The notes under the pieces are model-generated. The model was not told where the DNA came from, did no database searches, and saw nothing but the letters and a program-made list of their open reading frames with translations. Source: Streptomyces humi (GTDB taxonomy: Bacteria > Actinomycetota > Actinomycetes > Streptomycetales > Streptomycetaceae). Taken from it: 64,000 nucleotides of DNA. Position 1 is the stretch's first letter. The number at the start of each line of letters is the position of its first letter. Of the stretch, positions 9,601 through 16,883 are shown one piece after another. The position numbers were made by a program, and so were the translations under genes. The DNA lies in the NCBI RefSeq assembly GCF_001005085.2, contig NZ_LBMU02000065.1:35348-99347 (forward strand). Reading direction: 5' to 3'.

Positions 9601-10035
9601 TTGACAGCCAGCGGCAGGGGGCCGGTAGGTTCGGCCGAGTCCACCACCGGACGCCCGACCGGGGAGCAGTTCGCGCACTCGCCGCAAGCGCCGCTGGGTC
9701 AGGGACGGTGTGCCGCACCGGGGCACCGTCACTGGGAGCCAGGCTCAGCGCCCGCGCCGACGAGGGAACGTTCCGGCCGGTCGGGAGGTGCGACCCGGGT
9801 GGGGCCCGGAGCTCAGTAGACAACGGCTTTCGGTCGACCCGCAGCCAGCGGGCCCCAGGTCGGCCCGAAGGGCGCCGGGCCCCCATCCGCAGGCAGGACA
9901 CGGATGGCGGCCGCCTGAAACGGGCATCCTTACCCCGTTCTTGTGCAATCGACACCACCGTACGCACGAGCCGTCACGTCGGCGCAGGCCGTGGCCACTA
10001 TGGTGGACCCCTGCGTACGACATGAAGGGGCAGCA
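9601..10035 (+). promoter_or_regulatory. vegetative promoter and about 400-nt leader upstream of ppm1
   Basis: TTGACA (9601-9606) and TAGGTT (9626-9631) are separated by 19 nt, a good match to a housekeeping promoter; a transcript would start near 9638. No convincing gene lies between there and the ppm1 start at 10036. The stretch has several GC hairpins (for example CGGTG-TGCCG-CACCG near 9710). It is either a long 5' leader or an independent small RNA. Another ppm1 promoter closer to 9990 is possible. Confidence 0.45.
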
Positions 10036-10830
10036 GTGAACGACGGCGACGGGACCCTCGCGGCAAAGGCCCAGGGTAGGCAGTTCGGCCCGCTCGGCAC
10101 GGCCTTGGTGATCATTCCGACCTACAACGAGGCGGAGAACATCAAGTCCATCGTCGGCCGGGTGCGCCAGGCCGTCCCCGAGGCGCACGTTCTGGTGGCG
10201 GACGACAACAGCCCCGACGGTACGGGCAAGCTCGCCGACGAACTGGCCGCCGAGGACGACCAGGTCCAGGTGTTGCACCGCAAGGGCAAGGAAGGGCTCG
10301 GCGCCGCCTACCTCGCGGGGTTCCGCTGGGGCATGGACAACGGGTACGGCGTGCTCGTGGAGATGGACGCCGACGGCTCCCACCAGCCGGAGGAGCTGCC
10401 CCGGCTGCTGACCGCGCTGAAGGGCGCCGACCTGGTGCTCGGCTCCCGCTGGGTGCCCGGTGGCCGGGTCGTCAACTGGCCGAAGTCGCGCGAGTTCATC
10501 TCCCGGGGCGGCTCGCTGTACTCCCGGCTCGCCCTCGACCTCCCGCTGCGCGACATCACCGGCGGCTACCGCGCGTTCCGCCGCGAGACCCTGGAAGGCC
10601 TCGGGCTCACCGAGGTCGCCTCCCAGGGCTACTGCTTCCAGGTCGACCTGGCCCGGCGCGCGGTCAAGGCCGGTTTCCACGTCGTCGAGGTGCCCATCAC
10701 GTTCGTGGAGCGTGAGCTGGGCGACTCCAAGATGAGCCGGGACATCCTGGTGGAGGCCCTGTGGCGGGTCACCTCGTGGGGCGTCACCGAGCGGGTCGGC
10801 AAGATCACCGGCAAGGGCGGGCAGCCCTAG
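10036..10830 (+). CDS. ppm1: polyprenol-phosphate mannosyltransferase (GT2 family)
   Basis: The 264-residue enzyme transfers mannose from GDP-mannose to polyprenol phosphate on the inner face of the membrane, supplying protein O-mannosylation and other mannosyl transfers. The GT2 landmarks are IPTYNEAENI, VLVADDNSPDGTG and the metal-binding EMDADGSHQPEE. DITGGYRAFRRE and FVERELGDSKMS are typical of dolichol-phosphate mannose synthases. No membrane helices or fused Lnt-type domain are present, unlike mycobacterial Ppm1. The GTG at 10036 is preferred for the AGGGG five bases upstream; the frame is open further upstream. It is followed by a tandem repeat and then fxsA. Confidence 0.92.
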   Translation: MNDGDGTLAAKAQGRQFGPLGTALVIIPTYNEAENIKSIVGRVRQAVPEAHVLVADDNSPDGTGKLADELAAEDDQVQVLHRKGKEGLGAAYLAGFRWGMDNGYGVLVEMDADGSHQPEELPRLLTALKGADLVLGSRWVPGGRVVNWPKSREFISRGGSLYSRLALDLPLRDITGGYRAFRRETLEGLGLTEVASQGYCFQVDLARRAVKAGFHVVEVPITFVERELGDSKMSRDILVEALWRVTSWGVTERVGKITGKGGQP

Positions 10831-10840
10831 CGGACAGGGC

Positions 10841-10957
10841 GCCGGGAGCCCTGGCCGAGGGGCGCGCCGGGAGCCCTGGCCGACGGGTGCCGGGAGTTCC
10901 GGCCGACGGGTGCGGGGAGTCCCGGCCGAGGGGTGCCGGGAGCCCTGGCGGACGGCG
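10841..10957 (+). repeat. five-unit tandem repeat of about 23 bp after ppm1
   Basis: Units begin at about 10841, 10866, 10889, 10912 and 10935. Each starts with GCCGGGAG or a one-base variant and ends in a GGCCGACGGG-like run. The array starts 10 bp after the ppm1 stop codon and has no coding role that can be seen. Confidence 0.85.
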
Positions 10958-11072
10958 TCGGCAGGCCAGGGGACACGGGCCGCGGCCACCTCTGCCGGGG
11001 TCCGGAAACCTCACAGATCCGGCTGATCATCCCCTTATCCCGCACTGAGCCGCGCCCAGGCACACTGGGGGC

Positions 11073-11636
11073 ATGACGACTGGCGCGCAGACCCCTCCGT
11101 ACACCACCCGGCCCCGCCGCTCCCGGCTCGCCAGATATCTGCCGCTGGGCCTCGCGGCCTGGCTGGTGCTGGAGATCTGGCTGCTCACGGTGGTCGCGGG
11201 CGCGGCCGGCGGGATGACGGTGTTCCTGCTGCTCGTGGCGGGCCTGGTGGCCGGTTCCGTGGTCATCAAGCGGGCCGGCCGCCGGGCCTTCCAGAGCCTC
11301 AACGAGGCGATCCAGCGCGGCGGCTCCCCGGAGCGCGGCGGTGGCAACGGGCTGATGATGCTGGGCGGCCTGCTCCTCATGATCCCCGGTCTGGTCTCCG
11401 ACGCCCTCGGCCTGCTGCTCCTGCTGCCGCCGGTCCAGAAGGCCGTCTCCCGCCTCACGGAACGCGCCCTGGACCGCAAACTGCGCGCCGCCGCCCCTGG
11501 CACCCTGGGCAACGCCTTCCAGCAGGCCCGTATGCACCGCCCGGACGGCAAGGTGGTCCAGGGCGAGGTGATCAGGAACGACGGACCGGACCGGGGTGAC
11601 GAGCCCGCGGGGGAGCGGCCGCCACTGACCCGCTGA
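11073..11636 (+). CDS. fxsA: FxsA-family membrane protein
   Basis: The 187-residue integral membrane protein has hydrophobic segments LPLGLAAWLVLEIWLLTVVAG, GGMTVFLLLVAGLVAGSVVI and MMLGGLLLMIPGLVSDALGLLLLLPPVQ. The last one matches the conserved FxsA core (GGxLLxxPGxxTDxxGxLLLxPPxR). E. coli FxsA suppresses phage T7 exclusion by the F plasmid; the role in actinobacteria is unknown. The C-terminus is polar and probably cytoplasmic. The stop codon overlaps the start of a 30-bp perfect palindrome. Confidence 0.9.
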   Translation: MTTGAQTPPYTTRPRRSRLARYLPLGLAAWLVLEIWLLTVVAGAAGGMTVFLLLVAGLVAGSVVIKRAGRRAFQSLNEAIQRGGSPERGGGNGLMMLGGLLLMIPGLVSDALGLLLLLPPVQKAVSRLTERALDRKLRAAAPGTLGNAFQQARMHRPDGKVVQGEVIRNDGPDRGDEPAGERPPLTR

Positions 11637-11734
11637 CCCCGGCGCGGGGCCCCGCGCCGGGGTCAGCGAGAACCGGGAGTGACCGGGAGCGCCGAAAACC
11701 GACGGCGCCGTACGTTCACAGAACGTACGGCGCC
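11635..11734. terminator. two strong terminator hairpins between convergent fxsA and rbpA
   Basis: The first (11635-11664) is a 30-bp perfect palindrome that begins inside the fxsA stop codon. The second (11704-11734) has 14-bp perfect arms GGCGCCGTACGTTC/GAACGTACGGCGCC around ACA. Each could stop transcription from one of the two converging genes. Confidence 0.85.
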
Positions 11735-11771
11735 CTCGGTATCGGTTGTGTCGGCTTCCCGTTAAACGGGA

Positions 11772-12146
11772 CTATGCGGACTTACGGCTGTCCCTGGGAT
11801 GAATCGCGATGTTCATCGCCCCGGAGCGCAGAACCGCAAGACGCTCCTCGAGGACCTCTTCGAGTTCCTCACGGGTGCGCCGCTCCATCAGCATGTCCCA
11901 GTGGGTACGCGCGGGCTTGGCCTTCTTCTCTTCAGGGCCGTCGCCGTCCACGAGGAGTGCCTGGGCCCCGCAGACCTTGCACTCCCACTCCGGCGGGATC
12001 TCCGCCTCGACCGAGAAGGGCATCTCGAACCGGTGCCCCTTCTCGCATGCGTACTCCACGGCCTGGCGCGGGGCCAGGTCGATACCGCGGTCCGTCTCGT
12101 AGCTGGTCACCACGAGGCGCGTACCGCGAAGAGCTCGCTCACTCAT
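11772..12146 (-). CDS. rbpA: RNA polymerase-binding protein RbpA
   Basis: This 124-residue transcription factor is restricted to actinobacteria. It binds the sigma subunit and the core enzyme and stabilises open promoter complexes. The N-terminal tail (MSERALRGTRLVVTSYETDRG), the central zinc-binding core (EYACEKGHRFEMPFSVEAEIPPEWECKVCGAQA), the basic linker (EEKKAKPARTHWDMLMERR) and the C-terminal sigma-interaction helix (REELEEVLEERLAVLRSG) are all intact. Length and order match S. coelicolor RbpA. It is preceded by a sigma-R-type and a vegetative-type promoter, fitting its known induction by thiol oxidation. Confidence 0.98.
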   Translation of the reverse strand: MSERALRGTRLVVTSYETDRGIDLAPRQAVEYACEKGHRFEMPFSVEAEIPPEWECKVCGAQALLVDGDGPEEKKAKPARTHWDMLMERRTREELEEVLEERLAVLRSGAMNIAIHPRDSRKSA

Positions 12147-12207
12147 GAATCGTGCCTCCCGGGCTTGTCGCCCACAGGACAGGTGTCGCTGTCGTCGTCA
12201 TCCGGTC

Positions 12208-12233
12208 AACGTCCGGTCGGCGGTAAAGATTCC
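12208..12233 (-). promoter_or_regulatory. sigma-R-type promoter of rbpA
   Basis: On the minus strand, GGGAAT (its GGAAT at 12233-12229) and GTT (12210-12208) are separated by 18 nt, the exact GGAAT-N18-GTT form of Streptomyces sigma-R promoters. The start would fall about 55 nt before the rbpA ATG. rbpA is an established sigma-R target in S. coelicolor. Confidence 0.85.
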
Positions 12234-12270
12234 CGTTCCGGGTCATGCGTCGCCGTCGTAGCCGCCCCTT

Positions 12271-12315
12271 GTTGTACCCACCAGTGCCCGGTTTGTCACA
12301 TCTGCTAACAGATGT
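12271..12315 (-). promoter_or_regulatory. second (vegetative-type) rbpA promoter with overlapping palindrome
   Basis: On the minus strand, GTGACA (12299-12294) and TACAAC (12276-12271) are spaced 17 nt apart. A perfect 7-bp-arm palindrome ACATCTG-CTAA-CAGATGT (12298-12315) abuts the -35 element and could be an operator or the terminator of the upstream MFS gene. The rest of 12316-12415 is AT-rich with no gene. Confidence 0.5.
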
Positions 12316-12415
12316 CACCCAGCGTTTCGGCATCTTTGACGCGCAGTAACGGTACGCCTGGCAGGCCAAACGCGTACACTACCGCCCTTTCGCGTTGAAC
12401 GCTAAATCTTCCTTG

Positions 12416-13765
12416 CTAGATCCTGTGCGGAACCGGATTGCCGGCCTCGCGGATCGCCCTCCGTACCGGTACCCGCGCGAGCAGCGCGAACCCGATGACG
12501 AAGAAGGCCACCAGCGAGATGATCGCCGAACGGTAGCTTCCGCTCAGCTGGTAGGTGATCCCGAACAACAACGGTCCCAGCCAGCTCATCCCCCGATCGC
12601 TCACCTCGTACGCCGCGAAGTACTCGGCTTCTTTGCCGGGCGGTACGAGATGGGAGAACAGGGAGCGCGACAGGGCCTGGCTGCCACCGAGGACGAGACC
12701 GATACCGCCCGCGAGGACGAAGAACCACACCGGCGCCCCGGCCGGCAGGAAGTACCCCGCCGCCAGCGTCACCGTCCACGCCACCAGCGAGCCGAGAATC
12801 GTGCGCTTCGCCCCGTACGCCCGGGCGAGCCGCCCCATCGTCAGGGCGCCCGCCACGGCCAGCACCTGCACCATCAGCACGGCACCGATGAGCGTCGACT
12901 GACCGAGCCCCAGTTCCTCGGAGCCGTAGACGGAGGCCTGGGAGATCACCGTCTGGATGCCGTCGTTGTAGACGAGGTACGCGAGCAGGAAGGACAGTGT
13001 CAACGGGTGACGTCGCATGTCCCGGACGGTCGCCGCGAGTTGACGCAGCCCCGGCGCGGTCGCCCCGGCGACGGTGCGGCCGCCCCGGTCGCGCAGCCGC
13101 CGTAGCGGCATCAGGGCGAAGAGGCCCCACCACAGGCCGGCGCCGGCCAGACAGATCCGGACCGCCTCCGTCTCGGAGAGGCCGAACGAGTCGTGCGCCG
13201 AGTACAGGACCAGGTCGGCGACGAGCACCAGGGAACCGGACGCGTACCCGAAGGCCCAGCCCCGCGAGGAGACGGTGTCGCGTTCCTCCGGCGGCGCGAT
13301 CTGGGGGAGGTAGGAGTTGTAGAGCATCAGCGCGACACTCTGGGCCGCGTTCGCGACGACCAGCAGCAGCCCGCCGAGCAGATAGCGGTCGCCGTCCAGG
13401 AAGAACATCCCGGTCGTCGCCGCGGCCCCGGTGTACGCGGCCACGCCGAGCAGGTGCTTCTTGCGGCCGGTACGGTCGGCCGCGCCGGCCACCAGGGGCA
13501 TCAGCACCACGGCCACGATCACCGACAGGGAGACCGAGTAGGCGAAGAAGGAGCCGGCCCGGACCGGGGCGCCGAGCGGGTGCACATAGCCGTCGGCGTC
13601 CGCCGCGTGGTCGGCCACCGACGTCAGGTAGGGGCCCAGGAACACGGTGAGGACGCTCGTCGAGTAGACCGAGCAGGCCCAGTCGTAGAAATACCATCCG
13701 CGCTGTTCGCGCCGCAGTTCGGCGGCCTCGTCCAAGGCCTCCGTCCGCACGGTCTCGGTGCCCAC
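12416..13765 (-). CDS. MFS transporter, UMF1/Atg22-like
   Basis: The 449-residue polytopic protein has about 12 predicted membrane helices. The start motif WYFYDWACSVYSTSVLTVFLGPYL is typical of the UMF1/Atg22-like family, as are the DRTGRKKHLLG loop and NSYLPQIAPPEERDTVSSRGWAFGYASGS. Vacuolar relatives export amino acids; bacterial substrates are unknown. The GTG at 13765 follows GAGGG; a much longer in-frame extension into the next gene is not credible. It lies downstream of the glycerophosphodiesterase gene on the same strand (41 bp apart) and upstream of rbpA. Confidence 0.88.
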   Translation of the reverse strand: MGTETVRTEALDEAAELRREQRGWYFYDWACSVYSTSVLTVFLGPYLTSVADHAADADGYVHPLGAPVRAGSFFAYSVSLSVIVAVVLMPLVAGAADRTGRKKHLLGVAAYTGAAATTGMFFLDGDRYLLGGLLLVVANAAQSVALMLYNSYLPQIAPPEERDTVSSRGWAFGYASGSLVLVADLVLYSAHDSFGLSETEAVRICLAGAGLWWGLFALMPLRRLRDRGGRTVAGATAPGLRQLAATVRDMRRHPLTLSFLLAYLVYNDGIQTVISQASVYGSEELGLGQSTLIGAVLMVQVLAVAGALTMGRLARAYGAKRTILGSLVAWTVTLAAGYFLPAGAPVWFFVLAGGIGLVLGGSQALSRSLFSHLVPPGKEAEYFAAYEVSDRGMSWLGPLLFGITYQLSGSYRSAIISLVAFFVIGFALLARVPVRRAIREAGNPVPHRI

Positions 13766-13806
13766 CCGTGCCCTCGCCCTCTCCGCAGCGGTGCCGGCCG
13801 CGCTTC

Positions 13807-14574
13807 TCAGACCCAGACGCCCCGGTCCTTCATGACCTCGCGCAGCGTGTCGATGTGATCGGTCATGATGCCATCGACACCCAGGTCCAGGAGCCGGTGC
13901 ATCCGCTCCGCCTCGTTGACCGTCCACACGTGGACGTGCAGCCCGCGCGCGTGGGCCGCGCGCACGAACCGCCGGTCGACCACCGGGACCCCCGACTGGG
14001 ACTCGGGCACCTGCGCCGCGACCGCCGAGCGGCGCACCGACGCGGGCAGCCCCCAGGAGCGCAGCCGCAGCCCGACCACACCGCGGGTACCGAACGAAGT
14101 GGCCAGCCGCGGGCCCGCCAGCCGCTGGGCGCGCAGCACCCGCGCCTCCGAGAAGGAGCCGACGCAGACACGGTCGTAGGAGTCCGTCTTCTCGATCAGG
14201 TCGAGGAGCGGGCGGAGCGCCGGCTCGGCCTTGGCGTCCACGTTCCAGCGGACGTCCGGGAACTCCTCCAGCAGCTCCTCGAAGAGGGGGAGCGGTTCGC
14301 GGCCCCCCACGCGCGCGTGCCGTACGTCGTCCCACGGCAGGTCGGCGATCCGGCCGGCCCCGTCGGTGACCCGGTCCAGGGTGTCGTCGTGGAGGGCGAC
14401 GAGCCTGCCGTCCGCCGTGGCGTGCACATCGGTCTCGATGTAGCGGTAGCCGAGGTCGACCGCGCGCCGGAACTGCGCCACGGTGTTCTCCAGGCCGTCC
14501 GCGGCCCCGCCCCGGTGGGCGAAGGCGATGGGGCCGGGGTGGTCGAGGTACGGGTGGCGGATCGGCGTGCTCAC
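13807..14574 (-). CDS. glycerophosphodiester phosphodiesterase
   Basis: The 255-residue TIM-barrel enzyme hydrolyses glycerophosphodiesters to glycerol-3-phosphate and an alcohol. Diagnostic motifs are AFAHRGGAADGLENTVAQF (catalytic His-Arg), YIETDVHATADGRLVALHDDTLDRVTDGAG (metal ligands and second catalytic His), WNVDAK and VDGIMTDHID. There is no signal peptide, so it is cytoplasmic. The GTG start overlaps the stop of the YczE-like gene by four bases (GTGA), indicating translational coupling. Confidence 0.95.
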   Translation of the reverse strand: MSTPIRHPYLDHPGPIAFAHRGGAADGLENTVAQFRRAVDLGYRYIETDVHATADGRLVALHDDTLDRVTDGAGRIADLPWDDVRHARVGGREPLPLFEELLEEFPDVRWNVDAKAEPALRPLLDLIEKTDSYDRVCVGSFSEARVLRAQRLAGPRLATSFGTRGVVGLRLRSWGLPASVRRSAVAAQVPESQSGVPVVDRRFVRAAHARGLHVHVWTVNEAERMHRLLDLGVDGIMTDHIDTLREVMKDRGVWV

Positions 14575-15224
14575 TTGCGCAGTATGACCTGCCCGGGTGA
14601 CCCCGCGGCAACGACCGTGCTGCGGCCCGGTGCCGCCGGGACGGCGAACACCTTGAGGAACAGCTGCGCGAGCGGTCCGATGGCCACCGCGTACAGGAGG
14701 GTGCCGACCCCGATGGTCCCGCCGAGTGCGAAACCGGTGACCACGACGGCGACCTCGATGGCCGTCCGGATCAGCCGGATCGACCGGCCGGTGCGCCGGT
14801 GCAGCCCCGTCATCAGGCCGTCCCGCGGCCCCGCCCCGAAACTCGCCGCGATGTACAGACCGGTCGCCGCCCCGTTCAGCACGATGCCCGCCGCCATCAG
14901 CGGGACCCGCACGGCGAACGCGTGCGCCACCGGGACGACGGCGAGCGTGGCGTTCATGGCGAGGCCGATGACGAACACGTTGGAGACCGTGCCCAGCCCC
15001 GGGCGCTGGCGCAGCGGGATCCACAGGAGCAGTACGGCCGCACCCACGACGATCGCCACCGTGCCGATGCTCAGCCCGGTGTGTCCGGCGAGCCCCTGGT
15101 GCAGTACGCCCCACGGCTCCAGACCCAGACCGGCCACGACGAGAAGGGCGGAACTCACGCCGTACAGCGTGAGTCCCGCATAGAGCTGGACCAACCGTCG
15201 CCCGAGACGGCCTTGCGTGGACAA
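14571..15224 (-). CDS. YczE/YitT-like integral membrane protein
   Basis: The roughly 217-residue membrane protein has five or six helices. The landmarks LYGVSSALLVVAGLGLEPWGVLHQGLA and AASFGAGPRDGLMTGLHRRTGRSIRLIRTAIE match the YczE family. The TTG at 15224, with GGGGG just upstream, is preferred over the GTG at 15275, because the 12-bp repeat that probably belongs to the promoter lies between the two. It is divergent from a MocR regulator, the known YczR-YczE arrangement, and so is probably controlled by it. The transported substrate is not established. Confidence 0.85.
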   Translation of the reverse strand: MSTQGRLGRRLVQLYAGLTLYGVSSALLVVAGLGLEPWGVLHQGLAGHTGLSIGTVAIVVGAAVLLLWIPLRQRPGLGTVSNVFVIGLAMNATLAVVPVAHAFAVRVPLMAAGIVLNGAATGLYIAASFGAGPRDGLMTGLHRRTGRSIRLIRTAIEVAVVVTGFALGGTIGVGTLLYAVAIGPLAQLFLKVFAVPAAPGRSTVVAAGSPGQVILRK

Positions 15225-15244
15225 GGGGGACCCCCAGAGTGGGA

Positions 15245-15329
15245 AAGGTGGAAAAGGTGGACTGACCCGTGTCACTCTGTGGCTTGGGAGGGAGAGCCAT
15301 CCATGGCCAATTCGGGGAAGGTGGACTGA
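15245..15329. promoter_or_regulatory. 12-bp direct repeats in the yczE/mocR divergent promoter
   Basis: AAGGTGGACTGA occurs exactly at 15254-15265 and again at 15318-15329, 64 bp apart, with a partial copy AAGGTGGA at 15245-15252. MocR regulators of the YczR type bind direct repeats, so these are likely operator sites. The second copy lies just before the mocR ATG. Confidence 0.55.
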
Positions 15330-15334
15330 TTCTC

Positions 15335-16834
15335 ATGGCGCAGTGGACTTCGGCGGTGGGAGCCGCTCAGCTCGCCCGGCTGCTCAACTCGCAACAGGAC
15401 CGCCCGGCCGGCCCCGGCACCCGGCGGCCGCCCGCCTACCGCGCGCTCGCCGACGGCGTCCGGCTGCTGGTGCTGGAGGGCCGCGTCCCGGTCGCCGCCA
15501 GGCTGCCCGCCGAACGCGAACTGGCGCTCTCCCTGTCCGTCAGCCGGACGACCGTCGCGGCGGCGTACGAGGCGCTGCGCGCGGAGGGGTTCCTGGAGTC
15601 CCGGCGCGGCGCCGGCAGCTGGACCGCCGTCCCGGCCGGCAACCCGCTGCCCGCCCGGGGTCTGGAGCCGCTGCCCCCCGAGGCGCTCGGCTCGGTGATC
15701 GACCTGGGCACCGCGGCCCTGCCGGCCCCGGAGCCCTGGCTGACCCGGGCCGTTCAGGGCGCCCTGGAGGAACTCCCGCCGTACGCCCACACCCACGGTG
15801 ACTACCCGGCCGGGCTCCCGATCCTCCGCTCGATGATCGCCGAGCGCTACACCGCCCGCGGTATCCCCACCATGCCCGAGCAGATCATGGTCACGACGGG
15901 GGCGATGGGCGCGATCGACGCCATCTGCCATCTCTTCGGCGGCCGGGGCGAGCGCATCGCCGTCGAGTCCCCGTCGTACGCCAACATCCTCCAGCTGATG
16001 CGGGAGGCGGGCGCCCGGCTGGTGCCGGTGGCGATGGCCGAGGGGCTGGGCGGCTGGGACGTGGACCGCTGGCGTCAGGTGCTGCGGGACGCGGCGCCCC
16101 GGATCGCGTACGTGGTCGCCGACTTCCACAACCCCACCGGGGCGCTCGCCGACGACGACCAGCGGCGCCGGCTGGTGGACGCGGCCCGCTCGGCGGGGAC
16201 GGTGCTGGTCGCCGACGAGACCATGAGCGAGCTGTGGCTGGACGAGGACGTGACCATGCCCCGCCCGGTCTGCGGTTTCGATCCGGCCGGCTCGACGGTC
16301 ATCACGGTCGGCTCGGCCAGCAAGGCGTTCTGGGCGGGCATGCGGATCGGCTGGGTACGGGCCGCTCCCGACGTCATCCGCAGCCTGGTCGCCGCGCGCG
16401 CCTACGCCGACCTGGGGACTCCGGTGCTGGAGCAGCTCGCGGTGAACTGGCTGTTCAGCACCGAGGGCTGGGCGCAGGCAGTCGACCTGCGCCGGGCCCA
16501 GGCCCGCGAGAACCGGGACGCGCTGGTGACCGCGGTGCGCCGCGAGCTGCCGGACTGGGAGTTCGAGGTGCCCAGGGGCGGGCTGACGCTGTGGGTGCGG
16601 ACCGGGGGGCTGTCCGGTTCCCGGCTCGCGGAGGCGGGCGAGCGGGTCGGGGTGAGGGTTCCGTCCGGGCCCCGCTTCGGGGTCGACGGGGCCTTCGAGG
16701 GGTACGTGCGCCTCCCGTTCACCGTGGGGGGAGCGGTGGCCGAGGAGGCGGCGGTGCGGTTGGCCGCGGCGGCGCGGCTGGTGGAGTCGGGGGCCAGTGG
16801 GGGGAGCGAGTCGCCGAGGTCGTTCGTGGCGTAG
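15335..16834 (+). CDS. MocR-family (GntR-aminotransferase) regulator, YczR-type
   Basis: The 499-residue chimera has an N-terminal GntR winged helix (LPAERELALSLSVSRTTVAAAYEALRAEGFLESRRGAGSW, residues 60-100) joined to a fold-type I aminotransferase-like domain. It keeps PLP-binding landmarks: TTGAMGAIDAI, DFHNPTGALA, ADETMSELW, and SASKAFWAGMRIGW with the Schiff-base lysine. Such proteins sense PLP or amino compounds rather than transaminate. It is divergent from the YczE-like gene with shared direct repeats, so a regulator-target pair is likely. Confidence 0.93.
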   Translation: MAQWTSAVGAAQLARLLNSQQDRPAGPGTRRPPAYRALADGVRLLVLEGRVPVAARLPAERELALSLSVSRTTVAAAYEALRAEGFLESRRGAGSWTAVPAGNPLPARGLEPLPPEALGSVIDLGTAALPAPEPWLTRAVQGALEELPPYAHTHGDYPAGLPILRSMIAERYTARGIPTMPEQIMVTTGAMGAIDAICHLFGGRGERIAVESPSYANILQLMREAGARLVPVAMAEGLGGWDVDRWRQVLRDAAPRIAYVVADFHNPTGALADDDQRRRLVDAARSAGTVLVADETMSELWLDEDVTMPRPVCGFDPAGSTVITVGSASKAFWAGMRIGWVRAAPDVIRSLVAARAYADLGTPVLEQLAVNWLFSTEGWAQAVDLRRAQARENRDALVTAVRRELPDWEFEVPRGGLTLWVRTGGLSGSRLAEAGERVGVRVPSGPRFGVDGAFEGYVRLPFTVGGAVAEEAAVRLAAAARLVESGASGGSESPRSFVA

Positions 16835-16883
16835 GTATGTGGCGTAGGGACCTGGCCGCGGGTGTGTCGCCAGGGCCGGTACG

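Noticed and set aside
9710..10039. 109-residue ORF upstream of ppm1
   Set aside because: Arg/Pro-rich with no ribosome site and no family pattern; more likely non-coding leader sequence.
13766..14611. Upstream extension of the MFS (UMF1) gene
   Set aside because: It overlaps the glycerophosphodiesterase gene in another frame and is Arg/Gly/Pro-rich; the family start fits GTG 13765.
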